64,000 nucleotides of DNA from Methyloligella sp. GL2 (GCF_013341275.1 NZ_CP054476.1:2158988-2222987), one strand, 5' to 3'. Positions 9,958-19,866 are shown, counted from the first letter of the stretch. The notes: generated by a model from the sequence alone, not told the origin. Numbers and translations: made by a program.

Positions 9958-10047
9958 CGTCATCCTGAGCTGTGCGCTTGCGCGCCTCGATGGAGGGGCC
10001 GCGTGCTTCGAAGCGCGCTTTTGGCGTGCGCCTCAGCATGGCGGGTA
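9958..10047. repeat. Intergenic repeat, family C (GTCATCCTGAG type)
   Basis: GCGTCATCCTGAGCTGTGCG, a middle with TCGATGGAGG, then GTGCTTCGAAGCGCGC and CCTCAGCATG. It resembles the widespread alphaproteobacterial GTCATCCTGAGG...CCTCAGCATGAC intergenic palindrome. The rest of 9477-10072 shows no gene. Confidence 0.65.
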
Positions 10048-10072
10048 TAAAACGCGTGGAAAGGCGTATTGC

Positions 10073-10474
10073 CTAGGAAGCGCGGGTGGTCGGCTCGAAG
10101 CCTTTGCGCGCGGCTTCCGAAGCCGGCGACAGCATAACGGATTCGCCGCAACCGCAGGCGGAGGTCTGGTTCGGGTTGTTGAACACGAAGCCCGAGGTCA
10201 GCCGGTCGGTCTTGTAATCCATCTCCGCGCCGAGCAGAAACAGCACCGCTTTGGGGTCTATGGCCAAGGTCACGCCCTGATCTTCGACCACCTCGTCCAT
10301 GGGGTCGATCGCATCGACATACTCCATGGTGTATTCCATGCCTGCGCAGCCGCCATTCTTCACGCCGACGCGAAGCCCGGCGACGGACTTGGTCGAGGCG
10401 GCCATCAGCTTGCGGACGCGGTCTGCAGCCGCATCCGTCAGGGTCATCACTTTGGGTCTCGGTCGTGTGCTCAT
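10073..10474 (-). CDS. sufA: A-type Fe-S carrier protein (HesB/IscA family)
   Basis: Carries and delivers Fe-S clusters made by the SufBCD scaffold to apo-proteins. A 133-residue protein with the three A-type cysteines: Cys43 in NGGCAGMEY and Cys107/Cys109 in SACGCGES near the C terminus. About 15 residues precede the conserved core and 24 follow it. It is the last gene of the minus-strand suf operon, 68 bases after sufT; the position supports SufA rather than ErpA. No strong Shine-Dalgarno sequence is visible upstream of its ATG, which may mean weak translation. Confidence 0.92.
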   Translation of the reverse strand: MSTRPRPKVMTLTDAAADRVRKLMAASTKSVAGLRVGVKNGGCAGMEYTMEYVDAIDPMDEVVEDQGVTLAIDPKAVLFLLGAEMDYKTDRLTSGFVFNNPNQTSACGCGESVMLSPASEAARKGFEPTTRAS

Positions 10475-10542
10475 GGTGCTGAGTTAGGACTTAAAACGGC
10501 GCGCTGCAAGGGATCGTGCGCGGGCCAAGCGACGCGGGCGGC

Positions 10543-10989
10543 CTAAAACATGTTCAGGGCGACGCGGGCTTCCTCGCTCATCCGGCTCATATCCCAGGGC
10601 GGATCGAACACCAGATTGACCCGCACCTCGCCGACGCCGGGGACGGAGGAGATGGCATTCTCCACCCAGATCGGCATTTCGCCGGCCACCGGGCAGCCCG
10701 GCGCGGTCAGGGTCATATCGGCCTCGACATTGCGGTTCTCGTCGATATCGACGCGGTAGATCAGGCCGAGCTCGTAGATATCGACCGGGATTTCCGGATC
10801 GAACACCGTCTTCAGCGCCACCACCAGATCGTTGCTCAGCCGCTCGATCTCCTCAGGCGGCAGATCGGTATGGGCATGGGTGACGCCGCTGGCGACGACA
10901 TCGGCGCTGGCGCTCTGGCTCGCTTGCGCTGCCTCGGGGGCCGGTGCGGCCGTCTCGGTTTCAGGTGTCTTGTTCGGTTCGTCTTGCAT
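10543..10989 (-). CDS. sufT: SUF system protein SufT (MIP18/DUF59 family)
   Basis: Helps Fe-S protein maturation, probably at the transfer step. The 148-residue protein starts with about 45 low-complexity residues rich in Ala, Pro, Glu and Thr, then a DUF59 domain: DPEIPVDIYELGLIY, TLTAPGCPVAGEMP with the family's reactive cysteine, and NLVFDPPWDMSRMSEEA. The start codon follows the sufS stop by eight bases, and the ribosome site GAGGTGAG overlaps that stop, indicating tight coupling to sufS. The domain and its operon place identify it well; the Ala/Pro extension is unlikely to be conserved. Confidence 0.93.
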   Translation of the reverse strand: MQDEPNKTPETETAAPAPEAAQASQSASADVVASGVTHAHTDLPPEEIERLSNDLVVALKTVFDPEIPVDIYELGLIYRVDIDENRNVEADMTLTAPGCPVAGEMPIWVENAISSVPGVGEVRVNLVFDPPWDMSRMSEEARVALNMF

Positions 10990-10997
10990 GGCTCACC

Positions 10998-12257
10998 TCA
11001 GGCGAACATCTGCCGGGTCTTCTTCAACGCCTCGATGAAGGCGTCGATCTCGGCTCGGGTATTATACATGGCGAAAGAGGCGCGGCATGTCGAGGTCACA
11101 CCGAAGCGCGCCATAAGCGGCTCGGCGCAATGGGTGCCGGCCCGCACCGCCACGCCATAGCGGTCCAGGATGGTGGAGACGTCGTGGGCATGGGCCCCGT
11201 CCATCTCGAAGGAGATGATACCGCCCTTCCCCGGCGCGGTGCCGATCAGGCGCAGCCAGTTCAGCTTGCTAAGCTCTTCCATGGCGTAATCGGTCAACGC
11301 CGCCTCATGGGCGGCAATGGCCTGGCGGCCGATCCCCTCGACATAGTCGATGGCGGCGCCAAGGCCGATGGCCTGGGCGATCGGCGGGGTGCCGGCCTCG
11401 AAACGATGCGGCGGCACGGCGTAGGTCACCTCGTCTTCGGTGACATAGCCGATCATCTCGCCGCCGCCGCGATAGGGCCGCATGGTCTCCAAGAGGTGTT
11501 TCTTGCCGTAGAGCACGCCGATGCCGGTCGGCCCGTACAGCTTATGGCCGGTGAAGGCGTAGAAGTCGCAATCCAGCGCCTGCACGTCGACGGGAAGATG
11601 CACTGCGGCCTGGGCGCCGTCGAGCATCACCGGGACCCCGTGCGCATGGGCGATATCGATAGCCTGCTTCACCGGCACCACGGTGCCGAGCACGTTGGAC
11701 ATATGGGTGAGCGCGACCATCTTGGTGCGCGGGGTAATCAGCTTCTCGAACTCATCGAGCAGGAACTCGCCCGTATCGGACACCGGCGCCCATTTCAGCA
11801 CCACGCCTTGGCGCTCGCGCAGGAAATGCCAGGGGACGATATTGGAATGATGCTCCATGACGGAGAGCACCACCTCGTCGCCTTCCTTGAACTCGGCGCC
11901 GAAGGACGAGGCGACCAGATTCATCGAATCCGTCGCATTTGCCGTGAAGATGATCTCTTCCTCGTGGGCCGCGTTGAGGAAGCGCTGCACCGTCCCCCTC
12001 GCCTTCTCGAAATTGGCGGTGGCGAGGTTGCTCAAATAATGCAGCCCGCGATGGACGTTGGCGTATTCCTCGCCATAGGCGCGGGTGACGGCGTCCAGCA
12101 CCGCTTTCGGCTTCTGGGCCGAGGCGCCATTGTCGAAATAGACCAGCTTCTTGCCCTGCACCTCGGTGGCGAGGATCGGGAAATCGGCGCGGATGCGCTC
12201 GACATCGAACGCCGTCCCGGTCTCGGTTTGGCTCGCAGGGCTGGGCATTACGGACAT
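10998..12257 (-). CDS. sufS: Cysteine desulfurase, group II
   Basis: PLP enzyme that takes sulfur from cysteine as a persulfide for the SufBCD scaffold. The start at 12257, eight bases beyond the sufD stop, gives 419 residues; the frame is open to 12359 inside sufD but without a ribosome site. Landmarks are LVYFDNGASAQKP, SVMEHHSNIVPW, LDGAQAAVH, the PLP-lysine motif FTGHKLYGPTGIG, and RAGTHCAEPLM with the catalytic cysteine in the short RxGxHC loop typical of group II (SufS/CsdA). A group I enzyme is encoded at the head of the same operon. No SufE or SufU partner gene is in the window. Confidence 0.96.
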   Translation of the reverse strand: MSVMPSPASQTETGTAFDVERIRADFPILATEVQGKKLVYFDNGASAQKPKAVLDAVTRAYGEEYANVHRGLHYLSNLATANFEKARGTVQRFLNAAHEEEIIFTANATDSMNLVASSFGAEFKEGDEVVLSVMEHHSNIVPWHFLRERQGVVLKWAPVSDTGEFLLDEFEKLITPRTKMVALTHMSNVLGTVVPVKQAIDIAHAHGVPVMLDGAQAAVHLPVDVQALDCDFYAFTGHKLYGPTGIGVLYGKKHLLETMRPYRGGGEMIGYVTEDEVTYAVPPHRFEAGTPPIAQAIGLGAAIDYVEGIGRQAIAAHEAALTDYAMEELSKLNWLRLIGTAPGKGGIISFEMDGAHAHDVSTILDRYGVAVRAGTHCAEPLMARFGVTSTCRASFAMYNTRAEIDAFIEALKKTRQMFA

Positions 12258-12264
12258 AGCAGCC

Positions 12265-13656
12265 TCAATCGAACGCGACGCCGAGCCAGTCGGCAGTGGC
12301 GGCGGTGAGCGCTTCACGAACCGGCTCGTCCTCGATCTGCTCCAGCGCCTCGCCGACAAAAGCCTGGATCAGCAGCGCCCTTGCGGTGGGCTCGGGAATG
12401 CCGCGCGCCTCCAGATAGAACAGCAGATCCTCGTCGATCTGGCCGGAGGTGGCGCCATGGCCGCAGACCACGTCGTCGGCGAAGATCTCAAGCTCCGGCT
12501 TGGTGTCGAATTCCGCCCCTTGCGACAAGAGCAGCGCCTGGCCCATCTGCTTGCCGTCGGTCTTCTGAGCGTCGGGGGCGACGATCACCTTGGCCTGGAA
12601 CACGCCGCGGGAGTCGCCGTCCAGCACCGCCTTATAGAGCTCGCGGCTGGTGCAATGGGGCACCATATGCTCCACCACCATGGTGGTGTCGCAATGCTGG
12701 CTGTCTTTCAACAGCGCGGCGCCATTGAAGCTCATGGTGCCGCCCTCGCCTTCGAACAGCACCCGCACGTCGTTGCGGGAGAGGCGCGCACCGAGCGAAT
12801 ACTGGAAGCCGTTATAGCGGGCCTCCGCGCCCATGGTGACGATCAGATTGGCCAGATGCATGGCCTCGGCATCTTCGAGCTGCAGCTTGCTGTGCTCGAT
12901 GGCGGCGCTTTCCCCGAGGACGATCTGGGTCATGGCATTGCGTTGCAGGCCGCGGCCGCCGAGGCTGGCATAGCTCTCGATCAGATCCAGGCTAGTGCCC
13001 TTCTCCAGCACCACGATGGCGCGGGTCACCGAGGCAGACGGCTCGCCTTCCCCATCCAGATTGATCAGATGCACGGGCTTATCCAGCGCGGCGCCCTGTT
13101 TCAGGCGCAAGATCACGCCGCCGGTCATCAGCGCCTTGTTCAGGGCGATGATCGGGTCGGGGATCTGCTTCGTCGCGGTGGGCGCCACCTCGAAGCCTGA
13201 GCGCTGATAGCCGCTCTCGGCGAGCAAGGGTTTCAGCTCCTCCGGCAGATGCTCCAGCGTCTCGGCCAGAGAGTGCAGCTCCGCGCCCTTCTCCTTCAGT
13301 GCCGTGACATCGGAGAGCTCGGGGCGGAACTCGCCCTCGGCCACCACCAGGCGGTAAGCGTCGATCCCGGCGATCCGGGGCGACAGCGCGGTCTCGATCT
13401 CCGCATCGCTGATCGCCCGGCCGCTCGCCTGCACCAGGGGAAAGGCCTCCGGCATCTGCGAGCGCAGATCGGTGTATTTCCAGGCTTCGACGCGGCGGTG
13501 GGGCAGCCCCACCGAGGCATAATCGGCCAGAGCATCGCTCCTGATCTTGGCGACGGTCTTGTTCTCAGCGCCGGGCAAAGCCTCATTCACCGCGCTGAAC
13601 ACGTCGAGTAGATCCTGCTCGGCCTTGGACCGAAGCTGCTTGACGGGCAAATCCAT
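12265..13656 (-). CDS. sufD: Fe-S cluster assembly protein SufD
   Basis: Partner of SufB in the SufBC2D scaffold complex, needed for iron entry. The 463-residue product starts at the ATG at 13656, 22 bases after sufC. The SufBD C-terminal core is clear: NLIVTMGAEARYNGF, FNGAALLKDSQHCDTT, the conserved histidine stretch VEHMVPHCTSRELYKAVLD, and the final LEIFADDVVCGHGATSGQID with LEARGIPEPTARALLI. The N-terminal 150 residues are variable as usual. It lies between sufC and sufS, the common alphaproteobacterial order. Confidence 0.95.
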   Translation of the reverse strand: MDLPVKQLRSKAEQDLLDVFSAVNEALPGAENKTVAKIRSDALADYASVGLPHRRVEAWKYTDLRSQMPEAFPLVQASGRAISDAEIETALSPRIAGIDAYRLVVAEGEFRPELSDVTALKEKGAELHSLAETLEHLPEELKPLLAESGYQRSGFEVAPTATKQIPDPIIALNKALMTGGVILRLKQGAALDKPVHLINLDGEGEPSASVTRAIVVLEKGTSLDLIESYASLGGRGLQRNAMTQIVLGESAAIEHSKLQLEDAEAMHLANLIVTMGAEARYNGFQYSLGARLSRNDVRVLFEGEGGTMSFNGAALLKDSQHCDTTMVVEHMVPHCTSRELYKAVLDGDSRGVFQAKVIVAPDAQKTDGKQMGQALLLSQGAEFDTKPELEIFADDVVCGHGATSGQIDEDLLFYLEARGIPEPTARALLIQAFVGEALEQIEDEPVREALTAATADWLGVAFD

Positions 13657-13678
13657 CTTTACGTCCTCACGCGGCAGA

Positions 13679-14428
<750 letters not shown>

Positions 14429-14497
14429 TGGTGTTTTCTCTTCGCCTCAAAAACTCATTCAATTCGTCATGCCCGGAATGCCAGGCGCTCGTCCGTC

Positions 14498-14800
14498 CTA
14501 TTCCGTCTCGGCGGGGCTTTCGCCTTCGTACGCGCCGACTTTGCGAACCCTGTCCGGCAACTCGCGGTCGAGCGACTGTCGATACTTGATGCAGCCGGCC
14601 ATGAATTCCGGCCACTCCGGCACCACGGGCATGGACTCGCGCGGATCGGGCAACAGGCCCCAAAGCTGGGGGTGATGCCAGCAAAGATCGTGGCCGGTGG
14701 AATCGCGGTGTTCGCGGATTCCGGCGCGCAGGCGCTTCACCTCCGCGATCAGCGCCTCGCGGGACATCGCCTCCAGATCGGCATCCAGCTCCGCCGCCAT
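14498..14800 (-). CDS. Conserved-looking 100-residue protein inside the suf operon, unknown function
   Basis: Its ATG overlaps the sufB stop by one base (TAATG), so translation should be coupled to SufB. The product has 100 residues: an acidic amphipathic N-terminal helix (about 1-35, with AMSREALIAEVKRLRAGIREH), then a Trp/His/Pro-rich core with STGHDLCWHHPQLWGLLP and VPEWPEFMAGCIKYRQSLD. There is no signal peptide and no CxxC pair. Single cysteines at residues 40 and 70 and the His-His pair could bind metal, but this is inference. I do not recognise the family. Position between sufB and sufC suggests a link to Fe-S assembly. A longer frame reaching 15049 runs inside sufB and is not supported. 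Confidence 0.75.
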   Translation of the reverse strand: MAAELDADLEAMSREALIAEVKRLRAGIREHRDSTGHDLCWHHPQLWGLLPDPRESMPVVPEWPEFMAGCIKYRQSLDRELPDRVRKVGAYEGESPAETE

Positions 14801-16296
14801 TAGCCGACGCTCCCTTCCAGGCTGATGCCGATCAGCCGCTGGGTCTCGGCCATGAACTCCATGGGCAGATGCTGCAGCACGTCGCGCACGAAGCCGTTGA
14901 CGATCAGCGCCACCGCCTCCTCCTCCGACAGGCCCCGCTGCAGGCAGTAGAACATCTGGTCGTCGGAGATCTTCGAGGTGGTCGCCTCGTGCTCGAAAAT
15001 GGCAGTCGCGTTCTTGGCCTCCAGATAGGGCACGGTATGGGCGCCGCATTTGTCGCCGATCAGCAGGGAATCGCAGCAGGTGAAGTTCCGCGCATTGGTG
15101 GCCTTGCGATGCGCCGAGACCAGGCCGCGATAGGTGTTGTTGGAATTGCCGGCGGAGATGCCCTTGGAGATGATCCGGCTGGAGGTGTTCTTGCCCAGAT
15201 GGACCATCTTGGTGCCGGAATCGATCTGCTGATAGCCGTTCGAGATGGCGACCGAGTAGAACTCGCCGCGCGAGTTATCGCCGCGCAAAATACAGCTCGG
15301 ATATTTCCAGGTGATGGCCGAGCCGGTCTCGACCTGGGTCCAGGAGATCTTGGAGTTCCTGCCCCGGCAATCGCCGCGCTTGGTGACGAAGTTGTAGACG
15401 CCGCCCTTGCCTTCGGCATCGCCCGGATACCAGTTCTGCACCGTGGAATATTTGATCTCCGCATCGTCCAAGGCGACGAGCTCGACCACCGCGGCATGGA
15501 GCTGGTTCTCATCGCGCATCGGCGCGGTGCAGCCTTCCAGATAGCTCACATATGCGCCCTTATCGGCGATGATCAGCGTGCGCTCGAACTGGCCGGTCTG
15601 CTTCTCGTTGATGCGGAAATAGGTGGAGAGCTCCATCGGGCAGCGCACCCCTTCGGGCACGTAGACGAAGCTGCCGTCGGAGAACACCGCCGAGTTCAGC
15701 GTGGCGTAGAAATTGTCCGAGGTCGGCACCACGGAGCCGAGATATTTCCGCACCAGCTCCGGATGCTCGCGGATCGCCTCGGAGATCGAGCAGAAGATGA
15801 CGCCGGCCTTGGCCAGCTCCTTCTTGAAGGTGGTGACCACGGAGACCGAATCGAACACCGCGTCCACAGCGACGCCCGGGGCGCCCGACGCGGTCTCGTA
15901 CTCGGCATCCTCGACGCCGGCCAGGATCTTCTGCTCGGAAAGCGGAATGCCCAGCTTCTCATAGGTCGCCAGCAGCTCCGGATCGACCTCGTCCAGGCTC
16001 TTCGGCTTATCCATGCTCTTGGGCGCGGCGTAGTAATACAGCTCCTGGAAGTCGATCTTCGGATAATGGACGTTGGCCCAGCTCGGCTCGCTCATGGTGA
16101 GCCAGCGGCGATAGGCCTCCAGGCGCCACTCCAGCATCCAGTCCGGCTCGCCCTTCTTCTCCGAGATGAAGCGGACGATCTCCTCCGAAAGCCCGCGCGG
16201 GGCCTTCACCATCTCGATATCGGTGCTGAAGCCGTATTTGTATTTGTCGACGTCGATCTCGCGAACGCGTTCGACTGTCTCGTCAACTGCTGGCAT
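14800..16296 (-). CDS. sufB: Fe-S cluster assembly protein SufB
   Basis: Main scaffold subunit on which new Fe-S clusters are built. 498 residues, the usual length. Visible family blocks are [11 protein letters not shown] at the N terminus, [43 protein letters not shown] with a conserved cysteine, VQNWYPGD, the stretch TKRGDC, and near the end [15 protein letters not shown] with the key cysteine and [17 protein letters not shown] with the conserved glutamate/histidine region. The ribosome site AGGAT precedes the ATG. It follows the IscS-type gene by 42 bases and overlaps the next gene by one base. Confidence 0.98.
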   Translation of the reverse strand: MPAVDETVERVREIDVDKYKYGFSTDIEMVKAPRGLSEEIVRFISEKKGEPDWMLEWRLEAYRRWLTMSEPSWANVHYPKIDFQELYYYAAPKSMDKPKSLDEVDPELLATYEKLGIPLSEQKILAGVEDAEYETASGAPGVAVDAVFDSVSVVTTFKKELAKAGVIFCSISEAIREHPELVRKYLGSVVPTSDNFYATLNSAVFSDGSFVYVPEGVRCPMELSTYFRINEKQTGQFERTLIIADKGAYVSYLEGCTAPMRDENQLHAAVVELVALDDAEIKYSTVQNWYPGDAEGKGGVYNFVTKRGDCRGRNSKISWTQVETGSAITWKYPSCILRGDNSRGEFYSVAISNGYQQIDSGTKMVHLGKNTSSRIISKGISAGNSNNTYRGLVSAHRKATNARNFTCCDSLLIGDKCGAHTVPYLEAKNATAIFEHEATTSKISDDQMFYCLQRGLSEEEAVALIVNGFVRDVLQHLPMEFMAETQRLIGISLEGSVG

Positions 16297-16338
16297 CGAT
16301 CCTACCCTCGGCTGGCCCTTTCGGGCCTTATTCTGGCG

Positions 16339-17463
16339 TTACGCGGCAACCCGCTGCTGCTGTAAGCGCTTCACCAAAGCGGTCCAAGCGCCAAGAAACT
16401 TCTCCACATCGATTTCTTCGCTCTCCCATCCGAGGGAGACGCGAATGGCGCCTTCGGCCACCTCCGGGTCGAGCCCCATGGCGGTGAGCACATGGGAATT
16501 CTCCACCTTGCCGGAGGAGCAGGCGCTTCCTGCGCTGACGGCGACACCTGCGAGATCGAGACCGATCACCAGGGTCTCGGCCTTGGCGCCCGGAACGGCG
16601 ATGCACACCGTGTTGGGAAGCCGGTCCACGGCGCCGGCGATTACCACAGCATCGGGGATCGCGGCCATCGCCTCTTGCTCAAGTATTGCCTTTAGGGCGC
16701 CGATCCGGTCCTCTTCGGCCAGCTCGGCAGCCGCGGCTTCCGCCGCCGCACCGAAACCGGCGATCCCAGCGACATTCTCGGTGCCGGCCCGGCGGCGCGT
16801 CTCTTGCGCCCCGCCGCGGATCAGCGGCTTCACCTTCAGCCCTTCACGGACGACCAAGGCGCCGATGCCCTTGGGGCCGCCGATCTTATGGGCCGACAGG
16901 CTCATCAAATCGGCGCCCGTCTCGTCGAAGCGAAGCGAAAGCTTTCCGGCCGACTGTACGGCGTCCGTGTGCAGCAGGCCGCCCGCCTCATGCACCAGCG
17001 CGGCAATCTCCGCCACCGGCTGAATGGCGCCGGTCTCATTGTTGGCGGTCATCACCGAAACCAGGAACGGCGCCTTCCCGTCTAGGTGGTGGCTTTCGAT
17101 AAGCTCCGCAAGCGCCGCAACGTCCACGATTCCCTCGCTGGTGACGGGGATAAGCACCGCATCTTCAGCGCTCAGAACCGAGGGATGCTCGATGGCGGAG
17201 ATGAAGCGCGGCCCGTCGACGGCGCCGAGCGACATGGCATTGGCCTCGCTGCCGCCGCTGGTGAAGACGATTTCGCCGGCAGAGGCCCCGACCAAGCGGG
17301 CCAGCTTGCCGCGGGCGGCCTCGATCGCGGCCCTCGCCTCGCGGCCCTCGCCATGAACGGAAGACGGATTGCCGACCAGATCCAGCGCATCGACCATAGC
17401 GGCGCGGGCTGCCGGCCTCAGGGGCGCAGTTGCATTATAGTCGAGATAGGAGCGTCTTTTCAT
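16339..17463 (-). CDS. Cysteine desulfurase, group I (IscS/NifS type), first gene of the suf operon
   Basis: PLP-dependent desulfurase giving persulfide sulfur from cysteine. The start at 17463, preceded by GGGGAGAGC, gives 374 residues. Family blocks are YLDYNATAPLRP, NPSSVHGEGR, TSGGSEANAMSL, EHPSV, NNETGAIQP, HTDAVQSAGK, the PLP-lysine motif SLSAHKIGGPKG, and the long catalytic loop SAGSACSSGKVENSHVL that marks group I. Sequence is more divergent than housekeeping IscS, for example at the C terminus, and no iscU or hscBA is nearby, so it most likely works with SufBCD. This arrangement is common at the head of alphaproteobacterial suf operons. Confidence 0.93.
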   Translation of the reverse strand: MKRRSYLDYNATAPLRPAARAAMVDALDLVGNPSSVHGEGREARAAIEAARGKLARLVGASAGEIVFTSGGSEANAMSLGAVDGPRFISAIEHPSVLSAEDAVLIPVTSEGIVDVAALAELIESHHLDGKAPFLVSVMTANNETGAIQPVAEIAALVHEAGGLLHTDAVQSAGKLSLRFDETGADLMSLSAHKIGGPKGIGALVVREGLKVKPLIRGGAQETRRRAGTENVAGIAGFGAAAEAAAAELAEEDRIGALKAILEQEAMAAIPDAVVIAGAVDRLPNTVCIAVPGAKAETLVIGLDLAGVAVSAGSACSSGKVENSHVLTAMGLDPEVAEGAIRVSLGWESEEIDVEKFLGAWTALVKRLQQQRVAA

Positions 17464-17617
17464 GCTCTCCCCGGAGCCTTTCGGCCGAACTGCGTCGCTT
17501 AGCGCTTGCACCGAACCCCGCTCTGCATGCTATGTAGCGCGGCCTGTGGAACAAATGCGCGCCCACCTTCAGCGCATCTTTCCGGGCGCGGTTTGGAACA
17601 ATTCTAAATATACGCCC

Positions 17618-17648
17618 GTAATAGGATTCCTGAACGGCAGAGTCAAGT
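17618..17648 (-). promoter_or_regulatory. suf operon promoter overlapping an IscR type-1-like site
   Basis: Read on the minus strand: -35 TTGACT (17641-17646), a 17-base spacer, -10 TATTAC (17618-17623). CTTGACT and, after an 8-base gap, TCAGGAAT overlap the -35 region. They match the conserved outer halves of the E. coli IscR type-1 consensus (YYGACT and TCRRSTAT, with one mismatch in the last). The leader to the first ATG would be about 150 bases. This lies in the 291-base gap 17464-17754, which has no gene. Confidence 0.6.
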
Positions 17649-17754
17649 TTACGGCACCGTTTCCGACGGGTTTTTCGCTGTTGCAACTCTGCAGGCGGCC
17701 GCGGCGCCAATCCCGGCCCTTACCTACCTAACATCAGAACGAGGTTCGTGTTTC

Positions 17755-18420
17755 ATGCCCGAGGTGAATATCAGCGGCCCGGCCGGCAGGATCGAAGCCC
17801 GCTATCACCACGACAAGACCCCGAATGCGCCGGTTGCGCTGATCTTGCATCCGCATCCGCAATTCGGCGGCACGATGAACAATCAGGTGGTCTACCACCT
17901 TTACTACGCCTTCCAGCGGCGGGGATTTTCCGTCCTGCGGTTCAATTTCCGCGGGGTCGGACGCTCCGAGGGGCTGTTCGATAACGGCCCCGGCGAGCTT
18001 GCCGACGCGGCGACGGCGCTGGACTGGCTGCAGACCTATAATCCGGATGCGCGGACATGCTGGATTGCCGGCGTCTCGTTCGGCGCCTGGATCGCCATGC
18101 AGCTTCTGATGCGGCGGCCGGAGGTCGAAGGCTTCATCTCGGTGGCCCCGCCGGCCAATCTCTACGATTTCAGCTTCCTCGCCCCCTGCCCGTCCTCCGG
18201 GCTGATGGTCAATGGCGAGAACGACCGCGTGGTGCCGACGGATTCGGTGCGCGGCCTGGTGGAGAAGCTGAAGACCCAAAAGGGCATCGTCATCGACCAC
18301 GCCGTGGTGCCGGAGGCGAACCACTTCTTCGAAGGCCGCATGGATGCGCTGATGGAAGCGGTGGACGGCTATCTCGACAAGCGCCTCGGCAAGGCGCCGG
18401 AGCCCGCCGAGGAAGACTAG
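17755..18420 (+). CDS. Alpha/beta hydrolase (COG2945-like)
   Basis: A 221-residue cytosolic serine hydrolase of unknown substrate. The family is visible from LILHPHPQFGGTMNNQVV near the N terminus, RFNFRGVGRSEG, the nucleophile elbow GVSFGAW, a candidate acid in NGENDRVVP and the base histidine in EANHFFEGR. It lacks a signal peptide. It is divergent from the suf operon, with 291 bases between the starts. This hydrolase is often seen near suf genes in alphaproteobacteria, but I know of no shown role in Fe-S assembly. Followed by a repeat and the convergent anmK. Confidence 0.88.
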   Translation: MPEVNISGPAGRIEARYHHDKTPNAPVALILHPHPQFGGTMNNQVVYHLYYAFQRRGFSVLRFNFRGVGRSEGLFDNGPGELADAATALDWLQTYNPDARTCWIAGVSFGAWIAMQLLMRRPEVEGFISVAPPANLYDFSFLAPCPSSGLMVNGENDRVVPTDSVRGLVEKLKTQKGIVIDHAVVPEANHFFEGRMDALMEAVDGYLDKRLGKAPEPAEED

Positions 18421-18464
18421 CGCCGCTCGTTGCCGGTCCGTTTTCTGCGTCCGCATACGGGCCG

Positions 18465-18572
18465 GTTCTCCCCCTTAAAAGGGGGGAGCTAGAGGGGGGG
18501 GCAAAATCGGGGCTCTGTTTCGCGAAGCGATGCCCCCCACCCCGGCCCTCCCCCTTTCTGGGGGAGGGAGAA
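18465..18572. repeat. Family B-like repeat between convergent genes
   Basis: Two hairpins, CTCCCCC-ttaaaa-GGGGGGAG and CCCTCCCCC-tttct-GGGGGAGGG, flank a GGGGGGGGC/GCCCCCC pair. It lies between the hydrolase gene and anmK, where it could also stop transcription from both sides. Confidence 0.65.
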
Positions 18573-18600
18573 GCAGATCTCGTAAAATCGTTTTTTTCGG

Positions 18601-19740
18601 CTAACGCCGCGGCGCCCGGATCAGGCGTCCGCCGGTCAAAGGCTGGCGCACGCCTGTGGTGCCCGGATAGGTCAGCGGCAGCTTGCGGAGCGAACGCACG
18701 GCGAGGAAGGCGAAGGCCTCCGCCTCCAAATGCTCCGAGGAAAGGCCGATCTCGTCGGCCAGCACCACCGGCGCGCTGACGTTCTTGCTGATGGCCTGGA
18801 CCAGAGCGGGGTTCTTCGCTCCGCCGCCGGTCAGCACCCAGAGCCTCGGGGCATGCGGCAGAAAGCGGGCGCTTTGCGCGATCTCGCGGGCGGTGAATTC
18901 GGTGAGCGTCGCCGCCCCGTCCTGCACCGAGAGGCCGGCCTCTTCCAGCGGCGGAAAATCATAACGATCGAGCGATTTCGGCGGCTGCCGCATGAAATAA
19001 GGATGCGCGGCGAGGCGTTTCAGCACCTCGCGGTTCACCCGGCCGCGAAGCGCCAACGCACCGTGGCGGTCGAAGGGCTCGCCGGTGTGGCGCTGCACCC
19101 AATCGTCGAGCAGCGCATTGCCGGGACCGGTATCGAAGGCGACGACGCTGCCGTCGGCACCGATGAAGGTGATATTCGCCACCCCGCCGATATTGACGAT
19201 GGCGACGGGGCGGTCGAGCCCCACCTCCACCGACAGCGCGCGGTGATAGGCCGGCACCAGCGGCGCGCCCTGCCCGCCGGCGGCGATATCGGCGGCGCGG
19301 AAGTGATGCACCACATCGAGGCCGGTAAGCTTGGCGAGCAGCGCTCCGCTGCCGAGCTGGCGGGTGATACGGCGGGAGGCATCGTGATAGACGGTCTGGC
19401 CGTGAAACCCGACCACCTTGATCTCGCTGCGGGGAATGCCGAAGGAATCGAGAAAGCGGTTGACCGCGTCCGCATGGGCCCGGGTGAGTTCGTCCTCGAC
19501 CTGCTCCAGCAACGCCATATCGGCCGGATCGGGGTGACTCCCGCCCGACCTTGAGCCCCAAATGCGCCAAGCGGCCTGTGCGGCGGATTTCAGCCTCTCG
19601 CGCTCCTCGGCCGAATAGGGATAGCTGAGCCCCTGGCCGCGCGCGAACAGGTGCTCCCCATCGGTCGAGATCACCGCGACGTCGATCCCGTCCATGGATG
19701 TGCCGCTCATCAGGCCGAGGGCTGTCATCCCTTCATGCAT
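18601..19740 (-). CDS. anmK: Anhydro-N-acetylmuramic acid kinase
   Basis: Phosphorylates and opens 1,6-anhydro-MurNAc released during cell-wall turnover, the entry to muropeptide recycling. 379 residues from the ATG at 19740, preceded by GGAAGGGAACG; the next ATG, four codons on, is possible. The ATP-binding motif MSGTSMDGIDVA opens the protein. FHGQTVYH, RAADIAAGGQGAPLVP, NIGGVANITFI and DTGPGNALLDDW follow in family order, and WVLTGGGAKN lies near the end. It is divergent from tyrS, a common alphaproteobacterial arrangement. It links functionally to the amidase at 30005-31264 and PBP1A. Confidence 0.96.
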   Translation of the reverse strand: MHEGMTALGLMSGTSMDGIDVAVISTDGEHLFARGQGLSYPYSAEERERLKSAAQAAWRIWGSRSGGSHPDPADMALLEQVEDELTRAHADAVNRFLDSFGIPRSEIKVVGFHGQTVYHDASRRITRQLGSGALLAKLTGLDVVHHFRAADIAAGGQGAPLVPAYHRALSVEVGLDRPVAIVNIGGVANITFIGADGSVVAFDTGPGNALLDDWVQRHTGEPFDRHGALALRGRVNREVLKRLAAHPYFMRQPPKSLDRYDFPPLEEAGLSVQDGAATLTEFTAREIAQSARFLPHAPRLWVLTGGGAKNPALVQAISKNVSAPVVLADEIGLSSEHLEAEAFAFLAVRSLRKLPLTYPGTTGVRQPLTGGRLIRAPRR

Positions 19741-19866
19741 AGACGTTCCCTTCCGTGCAATTTGCCGGCAAAGCTGCTAGAGGCTCTTGGCGCTTCCGGC
19801 ACCGCTTCCTAAACCAGATATGCGGCAGCCTTACAGACGAAATTTTGCAGACAAAAATTACGACGA

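Noticed and set aside
14498-15049. Longer start for the small suf-operon protein, reaching into sufB
   Set aside because: The extra 83 codons lie in an off-frame of sufB and are Arg/Gly/Ala-rich; the TAATG start at 14800 is standard coupling.
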